Shown here: piece after piece, positions 35,111 to 48,482 of the stretch | Position numbering within the stretch: position 1 is the stretch's first letter | Layout: the number at the start of each line of letters is the position of its first letter | Source: Climacteris rufus | Taxonomy: Eukaryota > Chordata > Aves > Passeriformes > Climacteridae | Reading direction: 5' to 3' | Assembly: GCA_013398175.1 (NCBI GenBank) | Contig: VZRZ01003178.1 | Location: 316,730-380,729, forward strand | DNA length: 64,000 nt | Notes under the pieces: model-generated | What the model was told of the DNA's origin: nothing | Databases searched by the model: none | Seen by the model: the letters and a program-made list of their open reading frames with translations, nothing else | Translations under genes and position numbers: made by a program

Positions 35111-38100
35111 AAACAGTGTTGTGGTCAGTTCTCTTGCTCCAACAGGACGGAGAAAGTGATTTTGGGTAGTTTTGGGTTCGCCTGATTAATCAAACTCACA
35201 AAAGCCCTGCAGGGCACCCAGGGCTATGAGATGTGCTAGAAGAAGATGGCTTTACACCGGAATGAAAAAGCTTTTCGTGCTAATGGAGAGCCGCTCTGCT
35301 TTTGCCTCAGCACGACCTGCTTGCACGTCCAGCCCTCTGGAGCTGGGGGGTGCGGAAGGAAGGGCGCCCCGGGGCTCAGCTGCCTGCAGGAAAGCAAAGG
35401 GCACTGCGGGGGTGTGCTGTGAGAAAAGGCTCTTTCCTCCACCTGTAAGATGGGAGCAGAGATGAGCGGAGCTGGCTGGGGAAGATGCCTGCCGGCACGG
35501 GGAGGCAGCGCTCAGCACAGCCCGTTTTGCACCTGTCAAAGCTAGCAGGGACAGACCTGCGAAAAGATGTGCCAGCCATTAGGGACAGGGCAGGTCCAAG
35601 CTGTCCAGGATGAGAAACCAACCCCACAGGGTTACAGCCACCCTGCTCGGCAGCAGGTGGAGAGCTTGTGGCAGGGCTGGTGTCCTGCATGGATTCAGTG
35701 GCACACACAGAAAAGCAGCACTGCACCTCAGGGCTTGGTGTCACAAGTGGGGGACAAAGACGGGCAACAATGCCAAGACCTTTTGGATCACAGCTTGTGT
35801 TATTTATCAGGGCACAGGGCTGGGAGATGCCTGAACAATTCTTTCCCACAGACCCAAAGGCATGATGAGACTTGGAGATCCCTGCTAGTATCATGCTCAT
35901 AGCAGAAGAGCAGTTCCTCAGCATCCTGGTGGCAGGGAAAGGCAGAGGGACATTACAAAATGAGCAGAGAGGGTTTTGCTGGCAGCGTGTTATTGCTGAC
36001 CTGGATTCACACTGATGACCTGGAGGGGTAAGATTAGCACAGTCAGCTTGGCCCAGGGCTATGGGGGGATTAGAGAGAGGGAAAGGATCGTGCCTGTTAT
36101 ATAGATCATTTTTCACTGTTAAATTGGGAATGTGTAGCACAAGTTGTCAGTTAAAAAAAAAAAATCCTGCATAATGCAGTATTGCTAAAGCTTACAATTT
36201 TGGGATGGTGGACTTACAGCAGTATAGGCTTTGCCTAGAAAACCCAGTTAGTAGACCTGTGAGAATCAGTGATGTTTTTTGTATCTAAATAAAACTTAGG
36301 AAAAAACATCTATTCCTTGTAGTAAGAGAAGGTTTGACCTTGATGAAACTGAAAATAAATAAACCCGAAAATTCACTAAAAGTGAATTAAACAAATTGGC
36401 TATTTTAATTATTTTCTTCAGCAATCATGTTTTTAAATTGAGCAGCTTGGGACTGGATAATGTTCCTACTTGGACCAACAGCTCTCCCTGCTCCAATTAG
36501 TTCAAATAAGACTTGTTTCTCTGAAGGGTTAAGGCAAGTACATTCTTCAGGCTTTATTAAACCCATGAACAGTAATGTCAGTCTGAAACCCAAGAGCGGG
36601 GAAAACATCCCCACACCTTGCAGGCCATAAGCAGGAACAAATTCAGCTCCCTCTGTACTAATTCTGCTGAGGCAGTTTATGAACTGGGAACATTAGCCCC
36701 AGTGAAGCAGGACTTTTCCAGATAGACATTAAATAACTTGTCTTTCCTGGTATTTTATGGAATAAACAGTGCCTGTTGCTTGCTAATAGCATCTGCTTTT
36801 ATTTGAGTGGGATCATATTTTATAACAATCCTTCTGTTCAGTTTGAATGTTTGTAGTGACCCTAGCAAGCAATCACTCCGTGGCTGGCAGTAAATTCACT
36901 CCCAGAGGATTAATGATGGTATTTACTGTAGGAGCTACCAGTTTTAGGGCTGTAGTGATTAGGGTGGGTTGATGGGACACAGGGCAGTCGGGTAATTGCT
37001 AGTGATGAGCCAGTGAACTCCCAGGTAATTGCACCTTACCTGGAGAAGTGTGCTGGCGTGAGCGGTGTTTTAAAGACAAAGCTGTGAGGAGTGTAAAGGA
37101 CAGTCATTGTCTCCACATGACAGTGCTGAATCATGAACAGGAAATTATCCCTTCTCCTCAACAAGAAAAATAATGCTTGGTCTGTTTTCTTTCCTGTCGC
37201 TTTCTTAAAGAAAAAACAGCCATGGTAGCACTCGTGTGCCTGGAGGCTGTGACCCTTCCTTCTCTTCATACCCTTTAAACTCTGTTGAGAAGTAGAGATA
37301 CTCTGCTTCAGGACACCTACATGTCATGAAAATGGGTCTTGAGGGGAGGAAAGAGGAAGATGTACTCACTCACTGGCCCTGGGAGGGCCTGGCATAGACC
37401 AAACCTCCGTTAGATACCAGAGAGTCCTGGTAGCAGAGGGACCCTGGCAAAGCTCACTCACCAGAGGGCTTCAGCATAAGCTCAGATTTCCTCCATAGAT
37501 GTGAGGTCCAAGCAATCCTCGTCCCTAGGAGAGCAGACTTCCTTAACAAGGTTATTAAAGGGAGACATTAATTTTACTTTTAATGGATGTGGGATCTACA
37601 GAAGTTTGTGCAGTCACTCGCTAGAGCCCCGTTGACCCTTGGGCAAGATTTCTCAAGTCCCAGCCATTTCCATGTGTGTTTGGGCTCCTCAGGGTATTAC
37701 TCAGCCTGCACATATGTGGATCTGGTAGTCCTCACCTGGCCCTGGTGTCTGAGGCTGTCTCCAGTGCTGCATCACCCGAACACCTGTGGTCTCCAGCTCT
37801 GGCACTTTGTGTTTGTTTGCCCTGCATACCCAGCAGTGGAGAAGCCAAAATTGCTTTGCCCTCCCTGCTCATGAAGGAGAGGGCTGGAGATGTGATCCCT
37901 ATATTTGCCACCCTCTCCTATCCCAGGAAGGAGTAAATCCCCAAAGCAATGGTGACATTTGAGTCCTCTAAAGCTTCTTGAGTCTTCATCAGCAGGTCAT
38001 GGAGGGCTTTGGGAAAGATGCTGTATGCCTTATGCCTGTTTTACAACTGGGAGAGTGGAAGCAAAGTGAGGGGCAGAGCTTTAACACACACTGACAGGAG

Positions 38101-39117
38101 GAGAGCAAATGGCAGGTTTAGGTAGGGAAAAGGGGCTGATAGTGGTGCTCTCCCCTCACCCAAGGGAGGTGCTCCTCAGGTGGGTCTGGTACCAGGAATG
38201 CTCCACTTGAATGGCTCTTTATCTGCTAGAATCTTTTCATTTTGCCTTGTGATTAAAAGACAAAGATGGGGAGTGTGTCTCTCCTCTCCATCTTAACGAG
38301 CTTTCCTCTCCCTCTGTAGCAAGAGAGAAAAATTGCAGCAAAACCAGCAAAACAAACTCCAGCACAAGATTTTTCCAGTGGTGGGGAGAAAATAAGTAGT
38401 TTGTGGGCCCAGGACCACCCAGGAGAGGGGCTGCTCTTGGCCAAGCAATGATTTAAGGGTCTTAGCAAGTCAGGAGTGCTGACAGTAAAGCTGTGGCAGG
38501 GTTATCAATATATTCAGAATTTTGGACAATTGAACCAAATATTTCCAGGTACAGGCTGACATAAATGATAATGCTGGTCCAGGCTGCTGTAGCTCCATTG
38601 ACATACCTGGAGCTGCTCTACTGCTATGGCTAGTGATGGGAAAAGGAGTTTTAGCTGTTCTCATTCCACAGCCTGATCCAAGCACTCGCTGCTCCACCTT
38701 CCTCTTTGTTGGCACAAGCATTTCTCCAACTGCCTGATGCAGAGACACTGTCTGGCAGAATAAAAAATAACCATTTTCTACAGCTGGACAGGTCCCTGCA
38801 CCAAGAGTAGTGAAGGCACAATGAAGAGGGGAGTGCAGACTGTCAGTCCACCACTGCCTGCTTTAACCAGCCCAAAATATCAGCTTGAATGAATGGACAG
38901 ATCCTTTCCCTTCTCTTTCCTGTGGTGCTCTTAAGAGAAACATGTGCTGATCATGGGTTTACAAACCACTGTCAGATGTTTGAAATCATGTAGTTTACAC
39001 TAGTCCAGCACCACTCAGTCCGGTGGGTGTGACCTGAAGGAAATCCCTTGAAACCTGCTCTCTGGTACAAAGATGAGCACCAGGCTGCACAATACCAGGT
39101 TTGAACCTGAAGGTAGT
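35111..39117. other. Non-coding DNA
   Basis: If the promoter at 34.7 kb is real, this would be its first intron; otherwise it is intergenic. A minus-strand donor-like ccag/gtaagg near 37036 follows a 77-codon open frame, but that frame resembles no known protein. No repeat family was recognised. Confidence 0.5.
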
Positions 39118-39120
39118 GAG

Positions 39121-39235
39121 TTACAGACAAAGATCAGAACATGAGATTCAGAGGCAGGAACTGCTGAGTGTTGATCCTGGATCTACTGCCAACTCTTTGT
39201 GCCCCGGGGCAAATTATTTAGCTTTCCTTTTCCCT
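39121..39235 (+). mobile_element. MIR-like ancient SINE remnant
   Basis: The order of words gatcctggatctactgccaa, ctctttgtgccccggggcaa and attatttagctttcc parallels the MIR core (wording I recall: tctgccacttactagctgtg, then gaccttgggcaagttactta). Identity is low, so the assignment is tentative. Confidence 0.45.
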
Positions 39236-42200
39236 GATCCCCTTCCATACCCTGTCCAATCCCTTGTCACATGAGAGTTGGGAAGAAGCTTGCAAAACAC
39301 CTGCTGAAGTGCTTTGAAGACAGAAAGCAGTATGCACAAATGACAAGTTGCATGGGCAATATAAACAAACGTGGCTATATATTTCCCAGGCCAAATGAGC
39401 AGGGAGGAGGGGATAACTGGTGGGTGGCACCCATGTCCTAATTACAAGGCTTGCCTCTGGATCCCTTCAGTGTGAAGCATCCTCTTGGCTGAAAAACAGC
39501 TGATATAGTCACACCTGAGCAGAGGTAGGGGAGGAAAAACTTGTCACACCAGTGAACCAGGGTGGCCGGAAATTTCCTTTGGGAGGGAGGAGGTGAGTGG
39601 TGGGTACTGGCAGTGGGTTGGAGATGGTCTTCTGGACAACCTCCAGACCTACTGGTCCTGCTGTACCTCTTCTTGTTTGGTGAGTTTTTCCAGATGGTTG
39701 CTACATGGTCTTGAGGGCCCCATAGGGTCTAGGCAAGTCTTTTCTGTAGCTGCCATTCGACTCTGTTTATCCTCTCTGACACCTGATTTGGGGGGATATC
39801 TTCTGGCGTTGTAGTACTTTGTCCCACACCAGTCTGCCAACTCAAAAAGCAGCACAGCCCCAAAGTTTTAAGATTGAATAGGTAAATTGTGAGTGTGCTT
39901 TGCTTTCTGAACCTTTCCAGTATTTCAGAGTCACATCTCTAACATATCTTTGCAACAGTGGGAGTTAAAACCTGATGGTGCTTGTGTATGTGCTAAGAAA
40001 AGTGAGATATCCACACAAACAGCTACTGTTGAGGAGACAAGAAACACAGCAGATGCCATGAGGGTGATGGTTCTTCTGAGCTTAGCCACAGACAGGGGTC
40101 TTGGGCTTCTTCCACAGCATTAATGGTTCTCTCCTTACTGCCGCTTCTTGCATTTCACACGTGCTTGTGACCTTGCCCTAAATCTAGGTTATTCTTGCCA
40201 GTGTAGCACACTCTGAAGAGCACCTGGAATAGGTTTGCAGGTCTGGCCCCTTGTTTTGGCCAAGGGATTTCTGCACTGGCAGGGAAGTGCAGGTTTAGCA
40301 GCCTGGGACCAGGCAAAGAGATTGCAATTGGTGCCTCCGCCTTTGATGCTTTGTAGCTTAGGCAAAATTCAGACCAGTCAGGATCGGTTGCATGAAGATA
40401 TATAAGTGCCTAAAGATGCAGGTTGATATCTGTGTGCTCTTTATTTAGCTTTTAAGCTGGATCTGGGAGTTCTGTTTCATATTTGGTAAATAGGGAGAAC
40501 TATTTTTTGTCTCTCCTTTTATCAGTATTCTCCAGGCTGAAAGCTTCTGGGGTAAGAAATGTCCCTATGTGTGTGCAAGTGCATGTTGCAGGCTCTGATC
40601 TCAGCTGGAGACTTGTATTGAATCACACTAAGTCAGCTCTGGAGTGGATGACATGCTCTTGAAGCCCCCTAGAGCTGCATGTAGTGGAGGGTATTTTTTT
40701 TCCCCAGTGAGCATTTGCTTCCCACAGCCCTGTGGGGAAAGGGACATATCTACACCACCTGGGTGTTCTCCATCACTGAGCAGCACCTGCTCACAGCCAG
40801 TGCCTTACCTTGGAAGCCCCTGAGGGCTGCTAAATGTATCTGCTGCCTGGTTTTTCTCTTAGTTAGTCTGCATGTAATAGCCTGCGAGATTATTGCCCCC
40901 ACCCATCCAGCTTGCCAGACAGATGTTAGAGACGGTGATGGATATATCTGCTCTCAGATTAAGAAGCAGTTTAAAATGCATCTCCTGCCAGCTGTGGCCC
41001 TCTGCCCTGTTAGCTTTCAAGTGCTCTCTGGAAGAAATCCTCATTTTTTTTTTCAGCTCAGCCCTACCCTTTCCCTGCAGTGTTCTTCTGCTGTTCTCTG
41101 CCTGGCAAAGCCCCAGCAGCAGCCCCCAGGCAACGTGGCACGTGTAGTGGAAACGACTTTGGCTGACTGGGATGCTTTTGCAGGGAGTCCAGGTGCTGTA
41201 CACAGCACAGTGGGGAGGAGAAGACGCCTCCGGATGGAAGTTGGAGATCTCTTCCTCCTCCTTATTTTCTCCTGAACCCAGCAATTCAGTGGTTGTGTCA
41301 GCACAACTCGATAGCATGGAGAGAGAGAGAGAAGCTGGAGCCTCTGTGGCATCAAGCAACAGCCTCACTTTGCTCTCAGTTGCCTGTTGCAAGAATCTCT
41401 TTGTCTCCTGGTGATGAAGGGAGGAAAGGAGCTGCGTGGGGAGGACACCCCAGGACAGCTCCTTCAGGGGGAGATTGGATGTTTTCTCCTCTGCTTTGGA
41501 CATTTGTATACCAGTTTGTCCTGCCCTGATATCTGTGCATGGGCAATCTTGCCCTTAGCATGGGTTTTCCTGCCTTTTCCCAGGGACCTTGAGAGTTAGT
41601 CATCCCTAGGCTGCCTTTCCAGGGCTTTGCATCCTGCCAGAGACTGTAACAGCATGGACTGTGCTGCAGGTCTCATTCCTTTCCTCAGTTTGCCCTGCAA
41701 CAGTGGCAGCAAGGATGTGCTGGTCCCTGCAGTCAGATTAAAGGCTGGTGAGCTGCCCTTTATCTGAGGTACATTTAAATGTCTAAGAGTAGCAATGCTC
41801 AAAAAAATACCTCCTCTCTTGGTAGGAGATGTGGGTGAGAAATTCTGTGTCAGTGCTGATGCTGTGTTGGGACAGGGATGCTGGGATGGCAGCCTTGGTG
41901 GGAGATGGTTCTGCGTGCATTACTCATGGTGGTGGAGGGGAAACCCATAACATAAAATTATAAATTATATGTGTTCAATAGGTAGATAAACATTACTTCT
42001 ACCAGCACTGTAAATCAGGGTTGTAAATCACTTTTCTCCCACCTCCTCCCAGATGTTACCAGACTAAACTGGAATTTTCTGTGCATTTATTTTTCATTAC
42101 TGAAGCTGTAAGGAATGGTATTTTCAAGCAGCCAGTGACTTCTTTTTTCTAAAAAACTTTATTTTCCCCTGAAGTCAGTGCAGAGCACCTGTCTCTTGGA

Positions 42201-45104
42201 AAACCAGGCCCCTTTAAGATGTCTCAGGCTGCTTTGAATTACTAATTGCTTCTGAATAGGCAGGCCAAATGTTTTATCACTTCAAACTCCCATAGCAATG
42301 CAAATCTATACAGCTGAGAAGCCTCTTTCCACGCAGGGGGGTGATGGGTATAGATAAGGATTAAAAATAGAAACAAATTCAGCCCGGGGGTCCTCTTTGT
42401 TCCTCCCTGCCCTCGGTGGGGTTGCCAGGGCTACATTTGTTCCCCTGCATCTTTTTTGGATGAGATCCAGTGCTCCTTGAATGCAAAGGCAAGAGGTACA
42501 GTGTCGGGAGAGGGCTGGATGAGGTCCTAGGTACATACATATTTCATTGCCCATGCCAGGCTCTCTATTGTCTCCTCTCTCTGGTTTCACAAAGGTGGTG
42601 TTTTCTAAAACTCCCACTTGTTGAGGGCTGTGCAGTCCAGGCTTCACCCCGTCTAAAGTTTCTGGCTTTTCAGTTGTTTCCCACTCTGAATGGCAACCAG
42701 GCATATTTCCCATGCCTGGGGGGAAAAGGGGGGGATGCTTGTTAGGAAAACAGGACTCTCCAGAGGGCCGTCTGCAGGGGAGTACATGAGCTGGGAGCCG
42801 TCCCCGTCGGGGTTGCTCTGTGTGCTCTGGGGCTGTGCTGGCTGCAGGAGATGAGCAGCACTTGGCAGAGTCTCACTGGTGCAGGGCTGCCCTGACTTCC
42901 TTAACTAACTCACAGCCCGAAGGCAAATATTGACTACTAAGAGGTGGAAAATCTCGGTGAGCAAGGGCACTCTAAATCCTCCTTTTTGCTTAGGTTGCCT
43001 GTTATTAGAGCTGCCTGCTGTGTGCTGAGTACGGCTGGCCTCAGAAATTGCCAAGAGCTCAGCATTATGGAAGCAAAAGCCAATTTACTGACTTTCCAAT
43101 AGAAAGGAAGATACATGCTGAATGTGCATCTGTTGGATGATATTTCTGTTTCAGGCATGCTGCTAACATACAAATGGAAAAGCGACTTTGTTTGCATGAT
43201 TTATGTAGTTACTAGAAAAACCTGAGTTAAGAAGACAGCAATACTTTGTAGTGTATCAGGTACTATTTATTCTTAGCAGAGTAGATTAGAAAATCTATTT
43301 TCTGTTTGACTCCCCAAGTGAATTCCAGTTGACATTACCTATCCTACTGTGGATATGGAGAGCAAATAAAGTATCCTGACAAATAATGTCTTCATGTAAA
43401 ATCAGTAGCTAATAAGAAATCGGTCCCTTGAAGATTATAGTAATTTATCTTTAAAATTAAAAGAGAGACTGCAAAATTTTGTCAAATAGGGAAAAAAAAT
43501 CTGTGTTCCTCTTTGTTTAGGTATTATTTGTGTGTTTTGGGTGCACTCAATCAACTAAGTATAACTATTGTTATCTTCACTGTACTTTTAAAAGAGACAG
43601 CTGCTTTCCCACCAAACTGGGATTTCCAGGGAGGCACAGAGGAACTGGAATGATTTTAGACCTTCATTCCTGTTCATGAAAGACTTTTGACTCAACAGGA
43701 CTGAAACTCAGGCTTAAATCCTGCAGACGTTTAAGTCTTTAGTGCTGGGTTCCAGCCCAGGTATAATTATCTTACTTAACTGGGGTCTTCATACATAACC
43801 CTGATCTTCCTAGCAAGGAAAGAAAAAAATGTTTTGAGTATAAAAAGTACAATTAGAAACTAGAAAACTTGCTTGTACTTTGCAAGCTTGTGTGTAGAGA
43901 TGGTCATGGATGTTCAAGTTAGTACCCAAAGCAATCCAGGCTTGGGACCCTCCTTGTTTCTGCACAAGGTCCCCAGTTGGGTACCACCAAGGCACAGATC
44001 TGGAGCATGAATGTGCTGTGCTCTGACACCTGGCACCAGCAACCTCAGCAGAGTGAGGTGTGGGAGAGGACCTCCAGTTTTGGTGGTGAGAGAGGGCTGT
44101 GAGGCTGAAGATGTGGGGCTGGCTGTGTCACGGGGGGATTCTGAGAGCACAGCCTGGCAGGTGGCTTCTGAGGCATAGCATTGGAAAAGCAATTAGGGGC
44201 CAATGGGAATGGCACGAGCAGAGGGCAGGAAAAGGCGTCCTGAAGGGTGGAAGCAGTGCCAGGCTCAGGTGCCTTCCCAGCTCGAAACTGGGAGCCCAGG
44301 CAGGGAAGGAGGGGGAAAAGCTGGAGCAAGAACCAGAAAAACCTGCTCACACCAGCCCGAGATTCACATTACTCACACTTCTTTAAAACAGGTCAGGTTC
44401 ACTCTGGTTTGCAGGCAAAGATGGCCAAACTGCCTAAAGACTGTTTTCAGCTCAGATTAGAGCAGTTCCGAGCTCCCACATGCCTGTTCACTGCGTCACT
44501 GCCCCTGTGCACTCCTACCCATCGCCAGTGCAAGGCCTTTCCTGGGATTTAAGCCTTTGTAAGCACAGGCTGGGCTAGAGACACACACAAGGACATGTTT
44601 CCCAGCCCACCTGAGGGGTGATAACTGTGAATGGTGGGAGCACATCTGGGCGCTGTCACCTCCTGACCTGCCACAAGCTTTGAAGGAGCTCACCCAGCAA
44701 GTTTGCTGCTTGAAGCTGGATGGGAGACTGCATCTGGGGATGCTCCTCATTGCAAAGGAAGAGTGGTCTGCCTCCCCCAGATGCCACCACAGGTGAGAAG
44801 CTCACGGCCGTGGTGCAAGCTGCCCTGCTGCAGGTCTCATCCACAAGCACCAGGGTCAGTCCCACATGATTTATCAGGCTGTTTTAGTCGACTCTGTGTG
44901 AGTAGCAAAGATGAAACCACATTCTTATTGGGAAGAAGGAGGGAAAAAGGAGCTAACAGAGTTAGAAATCAGATTGTCAGAGGCTAATGGCTGTGTCTGC
45001 TTATTAGGCAGCAATAACAGTAATTTACCTTTGAATCGCAATAATTCCTCATGGCGCTTTCCACCTGCCTCACGAACCCTTGCCGCTTATCTCACCCCTC
45101 TTGT
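39236..45104. other. Non-coding DNA
   Basis: A short (GA)n run at about 41320-41334 is the only simple repeat seen. No supported exon. Confidence 0.5.
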
Positions 45105-45285
45105 TCAGGGATCTGAAAGCATTTCATAAACATTAATTAATTATTCCTCCACACCCCTGGAAGCAAAGTACACATTATCCCAATTTTGCAGCTAGAGAAG
45201 CTGAGCTCACTTAAGAGATAATAACTGAGCAGGGGTGTGGGAGCCCAGGGAGCAGGCCCCTATCCCAGCTTGGACCACAAGCACC
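45105..45285 (-). mobile_element. MIR-like ancient SINE remnant
   Basis: gcatttcataaacattaatt, then tattcctccacacccctgg, attatcccaattttgcagct and agagaagctgagctcac follow the reverse complement of MIR/CORE-SINE (wording I recall: atttaatcctcacaacaacc, then ttatccccattttacagatg, then aggaaactgaggc). The later gagcccagggagcaggcccc fits the adjoining segment. This is the clearer of the two MIR-like copies. Confidence 0.6.
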
Positions 45286-48010
45286 TTCCTGCAGAGGGCT
45301 CTGTAATGTGGGCGTTGGAGGTGCAATCCAGGGTAATTCAGTCCATCCATGCATGTTTCTTTGCTTGCCACCATTTTCAGATGGCAGGAGAAGTGTAAAA
45401 AGGGTGAGAGTTGCTCTTGCCTTGGAGATGTCTGCAACCCTCATCACTATCTCATCACCCTCGAGCCTCTACCACAGGGACCAGGCACCTGCCAGTGTGT
45501 GAAGCACCTGTCATTATACACAGTAGGACTCTCCCTTTTTTTAATGACTACGTTAATGACCCTAATCTGTGGTTAATCCCACAACTCTAGGGACTAGCAG
45601 TTCAGAGACGTTTCCTATTCTGCCTTCTCACACCTCACTTTGCATCCCAACCTAGTGCTTCAGCACTGAGATGAGCTGGTGAGACCTGTGCAAAGCAGAG
45701 GGCACCACCCTTGTCCTGGCTTGAAAATCGGGCTGCTGTGAGTAAATATCCAGGATACAACAGTGATAAATCAGGCCATCTCTCTCCAAAGTCTCAGCTA
45801 GGGAATGTGACATGTGAGTGACATCCTGAAACAAGATGCTTGACGTTAAACCTGTGCCCAAGTGTTTTGATGGATCTTGGCCCTTGAGGAAGAGGGAGGC
45901 TGTCACTGTGGATGTGGTGTGTGACAAAGATGTAAATTAAGGGGAGGATGTCCCCTGCAAATAATGAGCCTTGGCAGTGGAGGGGAGGATGAGACAGGGA
46001 GGCCAGTAGTAGCCTGTTGGGAAGCAGATTATATATTTTTTTTTTCCCCCAAAACCAACAGTTGACTTTTGGAAGCCAAATGGGATTCCAGCATCAGAGC
46101 AGGACGAGGGTCGTGTTTCATAGACAAGTCATGGTGGATTAAATGTAAATGAATCTGCAGCATGATGGACAAATGGGATCAGTGCCGGGAACCCCAGCTC
46201 CTGGTGGGGGATGGATTAGTAATGGGCCCTGGTGCATTTGCACGCAGGGAGGGAGTGAATGGCGAGGCAGGGAGGTTTCCAGCTTTGCCCTGCCTGTAGC
46301 ACTGAACGAAAGAGACATCTCCGGGCTCAGAGAAGAGAGGTCAAGCCTAGATAAACACCAGCTTGGTCCCCCATCAGAGAATCACTGAGGCATGAAGAAA
46401 AACTTTAACAGCTGCAATGCTGCTTTTGAACCTCCTAGTAAAAGGGAGGGTCAGGAGGTCAAAACTTTCAATGCCTCTGGGAAGAAGAGGACTTTTCCCC
46501 ACAAGCCTTTGAAAAACCGAACTAAATTAGCATGACCACACTGCTAAATGCTTGGGAAACCTGAACGGCTTGGGTCACAGGCTACCCGAGCAGCAGAATG
46601 GCAAAGAGCTGTTGCATTCCCATACTCAACACCCATAATTAATGAGGCTATTTCCTAGGCGAAAAGCAGGTCTTCTGCCCAGCACCTGGACAGGAAATAA
46701 AACCTTGTGGGATGTGCCCTGGGCATCTTTTCTTCTCCTGGTACTGTTGCTTTTTCCCCTTTCTGTTTCTGCCGTGCATTTTCTGTCTCTCACTCCCATC
46801 CACCATTGTTTTGGCTGTTTCTTCCTCCCCTGCTCCCGGTGTCACACAGCTCAAGTCACTGTTTGAAGTGGAGAATGGCAATGAAGTTGTAATGATCCAG
46901 TCATGTTCTTCCCCCGGGTTGCCGAATGGGAATGCAGGAGCTCCAACCCAACTAAATCACTTTTTTTTCCCTACTTTTTATTGCAAAAGGGGTCTGTAAA
47001 AGCCCTTCTCATTTTGAGTTGTTGACTTCCTCTTCAAAGGTAGATTTTGCTGGTTTGGACCTTTTGCAAGAGCTATTCTAGAAAAGACGAGGCAATGCAA
47101 GCTTCTGGAAGATGTAGGGACCTGAAATTTCCAGCTCTGTCTTGGTCATGGTTTTTTACAATGCGTTTCCATTTGGCTCGTGTCCATCTGGTACCGTGAG
47201 CATGCTGGGCACACTTTTCACGAGAGCCTTTGCGGATCATCTCCCTTCACAGCTCCCACCGCTGCAGGCGTGGAGAGCAGAGAGGCACGTGCAGACCTTG
47301 CAGCAGCTGCCACTGCTCTTGGGAAAGGGCAATCCAAATGCATAAGAGCAACGTAGCCAGAAAGTTTACTGTTTCAGACTCCAATCCTGCGGGCTACTGT
47401 TGAGCATCCCCATTCCTATGGCATCTGCAGGAGAGAAGTGCTCAGCAACTTTTCCAGGCTTGCTGCAGAAGAGGAATGAATACTCTTTTGAATAAAGCAG
47501 GAGGGCAGGATGTATATCAAGTTTCAGAGGCCAGAAGGCCTACCCTTGAAGGAGAATGGCTCATCTACCCACCAGAACAAGGTCTCTCCTTCCTGCAAGC
47601 CCTAACCCAAGCAGGGCTGCAGGTGGAAATGATGGGGTACAGTCTGTAGTACCCTGGCAATCAGCCGCAGGGCTCTGCAGTGCCAAGCCCTGATTTGGTT
47701 TTCCTGTGATGCTGCAGCATCTTTTCTTTCTCATGTGTCTTGTTGTCCTAGAAACAGAGGAAAAAAATCTTCCAGAGAAGCCCTTTTATTACACTTGAGG
47801 CAGCATCTTCTGTCTCTCACCAAAAGAGTGTGTGGTCACAGAATAAAACCCTTGCCAGAAAATGTACGGTGGGTTCAAACCTTCCAAAGAGACCTGGGAA
47901 AACTTCATACACTCCAAACTTTCCCAGAGTCCTGAGAGTACTGAAAGGGTGAATGGGCACTTTCTAATACGGCTACAAATATGTGTTGAGCAACAGGAGG
48001 CAGTACTCTT
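45286..48010. other. Non-coding DNA
   Basis: No supported exon, RNA or repeat. Confidence 0.5.
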
Positions 48011-48100
48011 GTGTATATATATATTTATAATATTTTTATAGATGTAATTATATGTATTATTTATACATATTGTTTGTATATACATAAAGAGAGAGAGAGA
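48011..48100. repeat. AT-rich low-complexity tract with (GA)n end
   Basis: gtgtatatatatatttata and related AT words run for about 75 bp, and then agagagagagaga closes the tract at 48087-48100. Confidence 0.9.
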
Positions 48101-48440
48101 TCCTCACTTCTACCTTTGACTTACAGCTGTTGAAGTAAAGGGTGTCTGCTGAAATGCCATGTGATACTGGCCACTTTTCTCTCCTGGTGCCAGGGCTTCC
48201 CTGGAAATGCCAGGATTTGGGATGCAATTGTCTTTATTTGAGAGGAAAACTCGTCTTCTGGGGAAAACAGACCCTTTTGTGTGCTCAGCCAGGCAAGGGA
48301 TGCGTAATTTCTCTGAGGCACATGAAATGTCATAGCTGTGTCAGGAAAGGATAGTGACTGACAGATTTCCTGAGGCTTGCAGCGTCTGGATGCACATTCC
48401 CAAGGCCTCAAGGAGTCCATGGCAAGGGGAGAAGGAGAGG

Positions 48441-48482
48441 AAAAGCTAACAGGAAAGCTAACAGAAAAGCTAACAGGAAAGT
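48441..48482. repeat. Short minisatellite, three copies
   Basis: aaaagctaacagg, aaagctaacag and aaaagctaacagg are head to tail, followed by a degenerate aaagtttgacag. Confidence 0.9.

Noticed and set aside
37036..37269. Minus-strand 77-codon frame ending at a strong donor
   Set aside because: No acceptor or partner exon was found and the sequence resembles no known protein.
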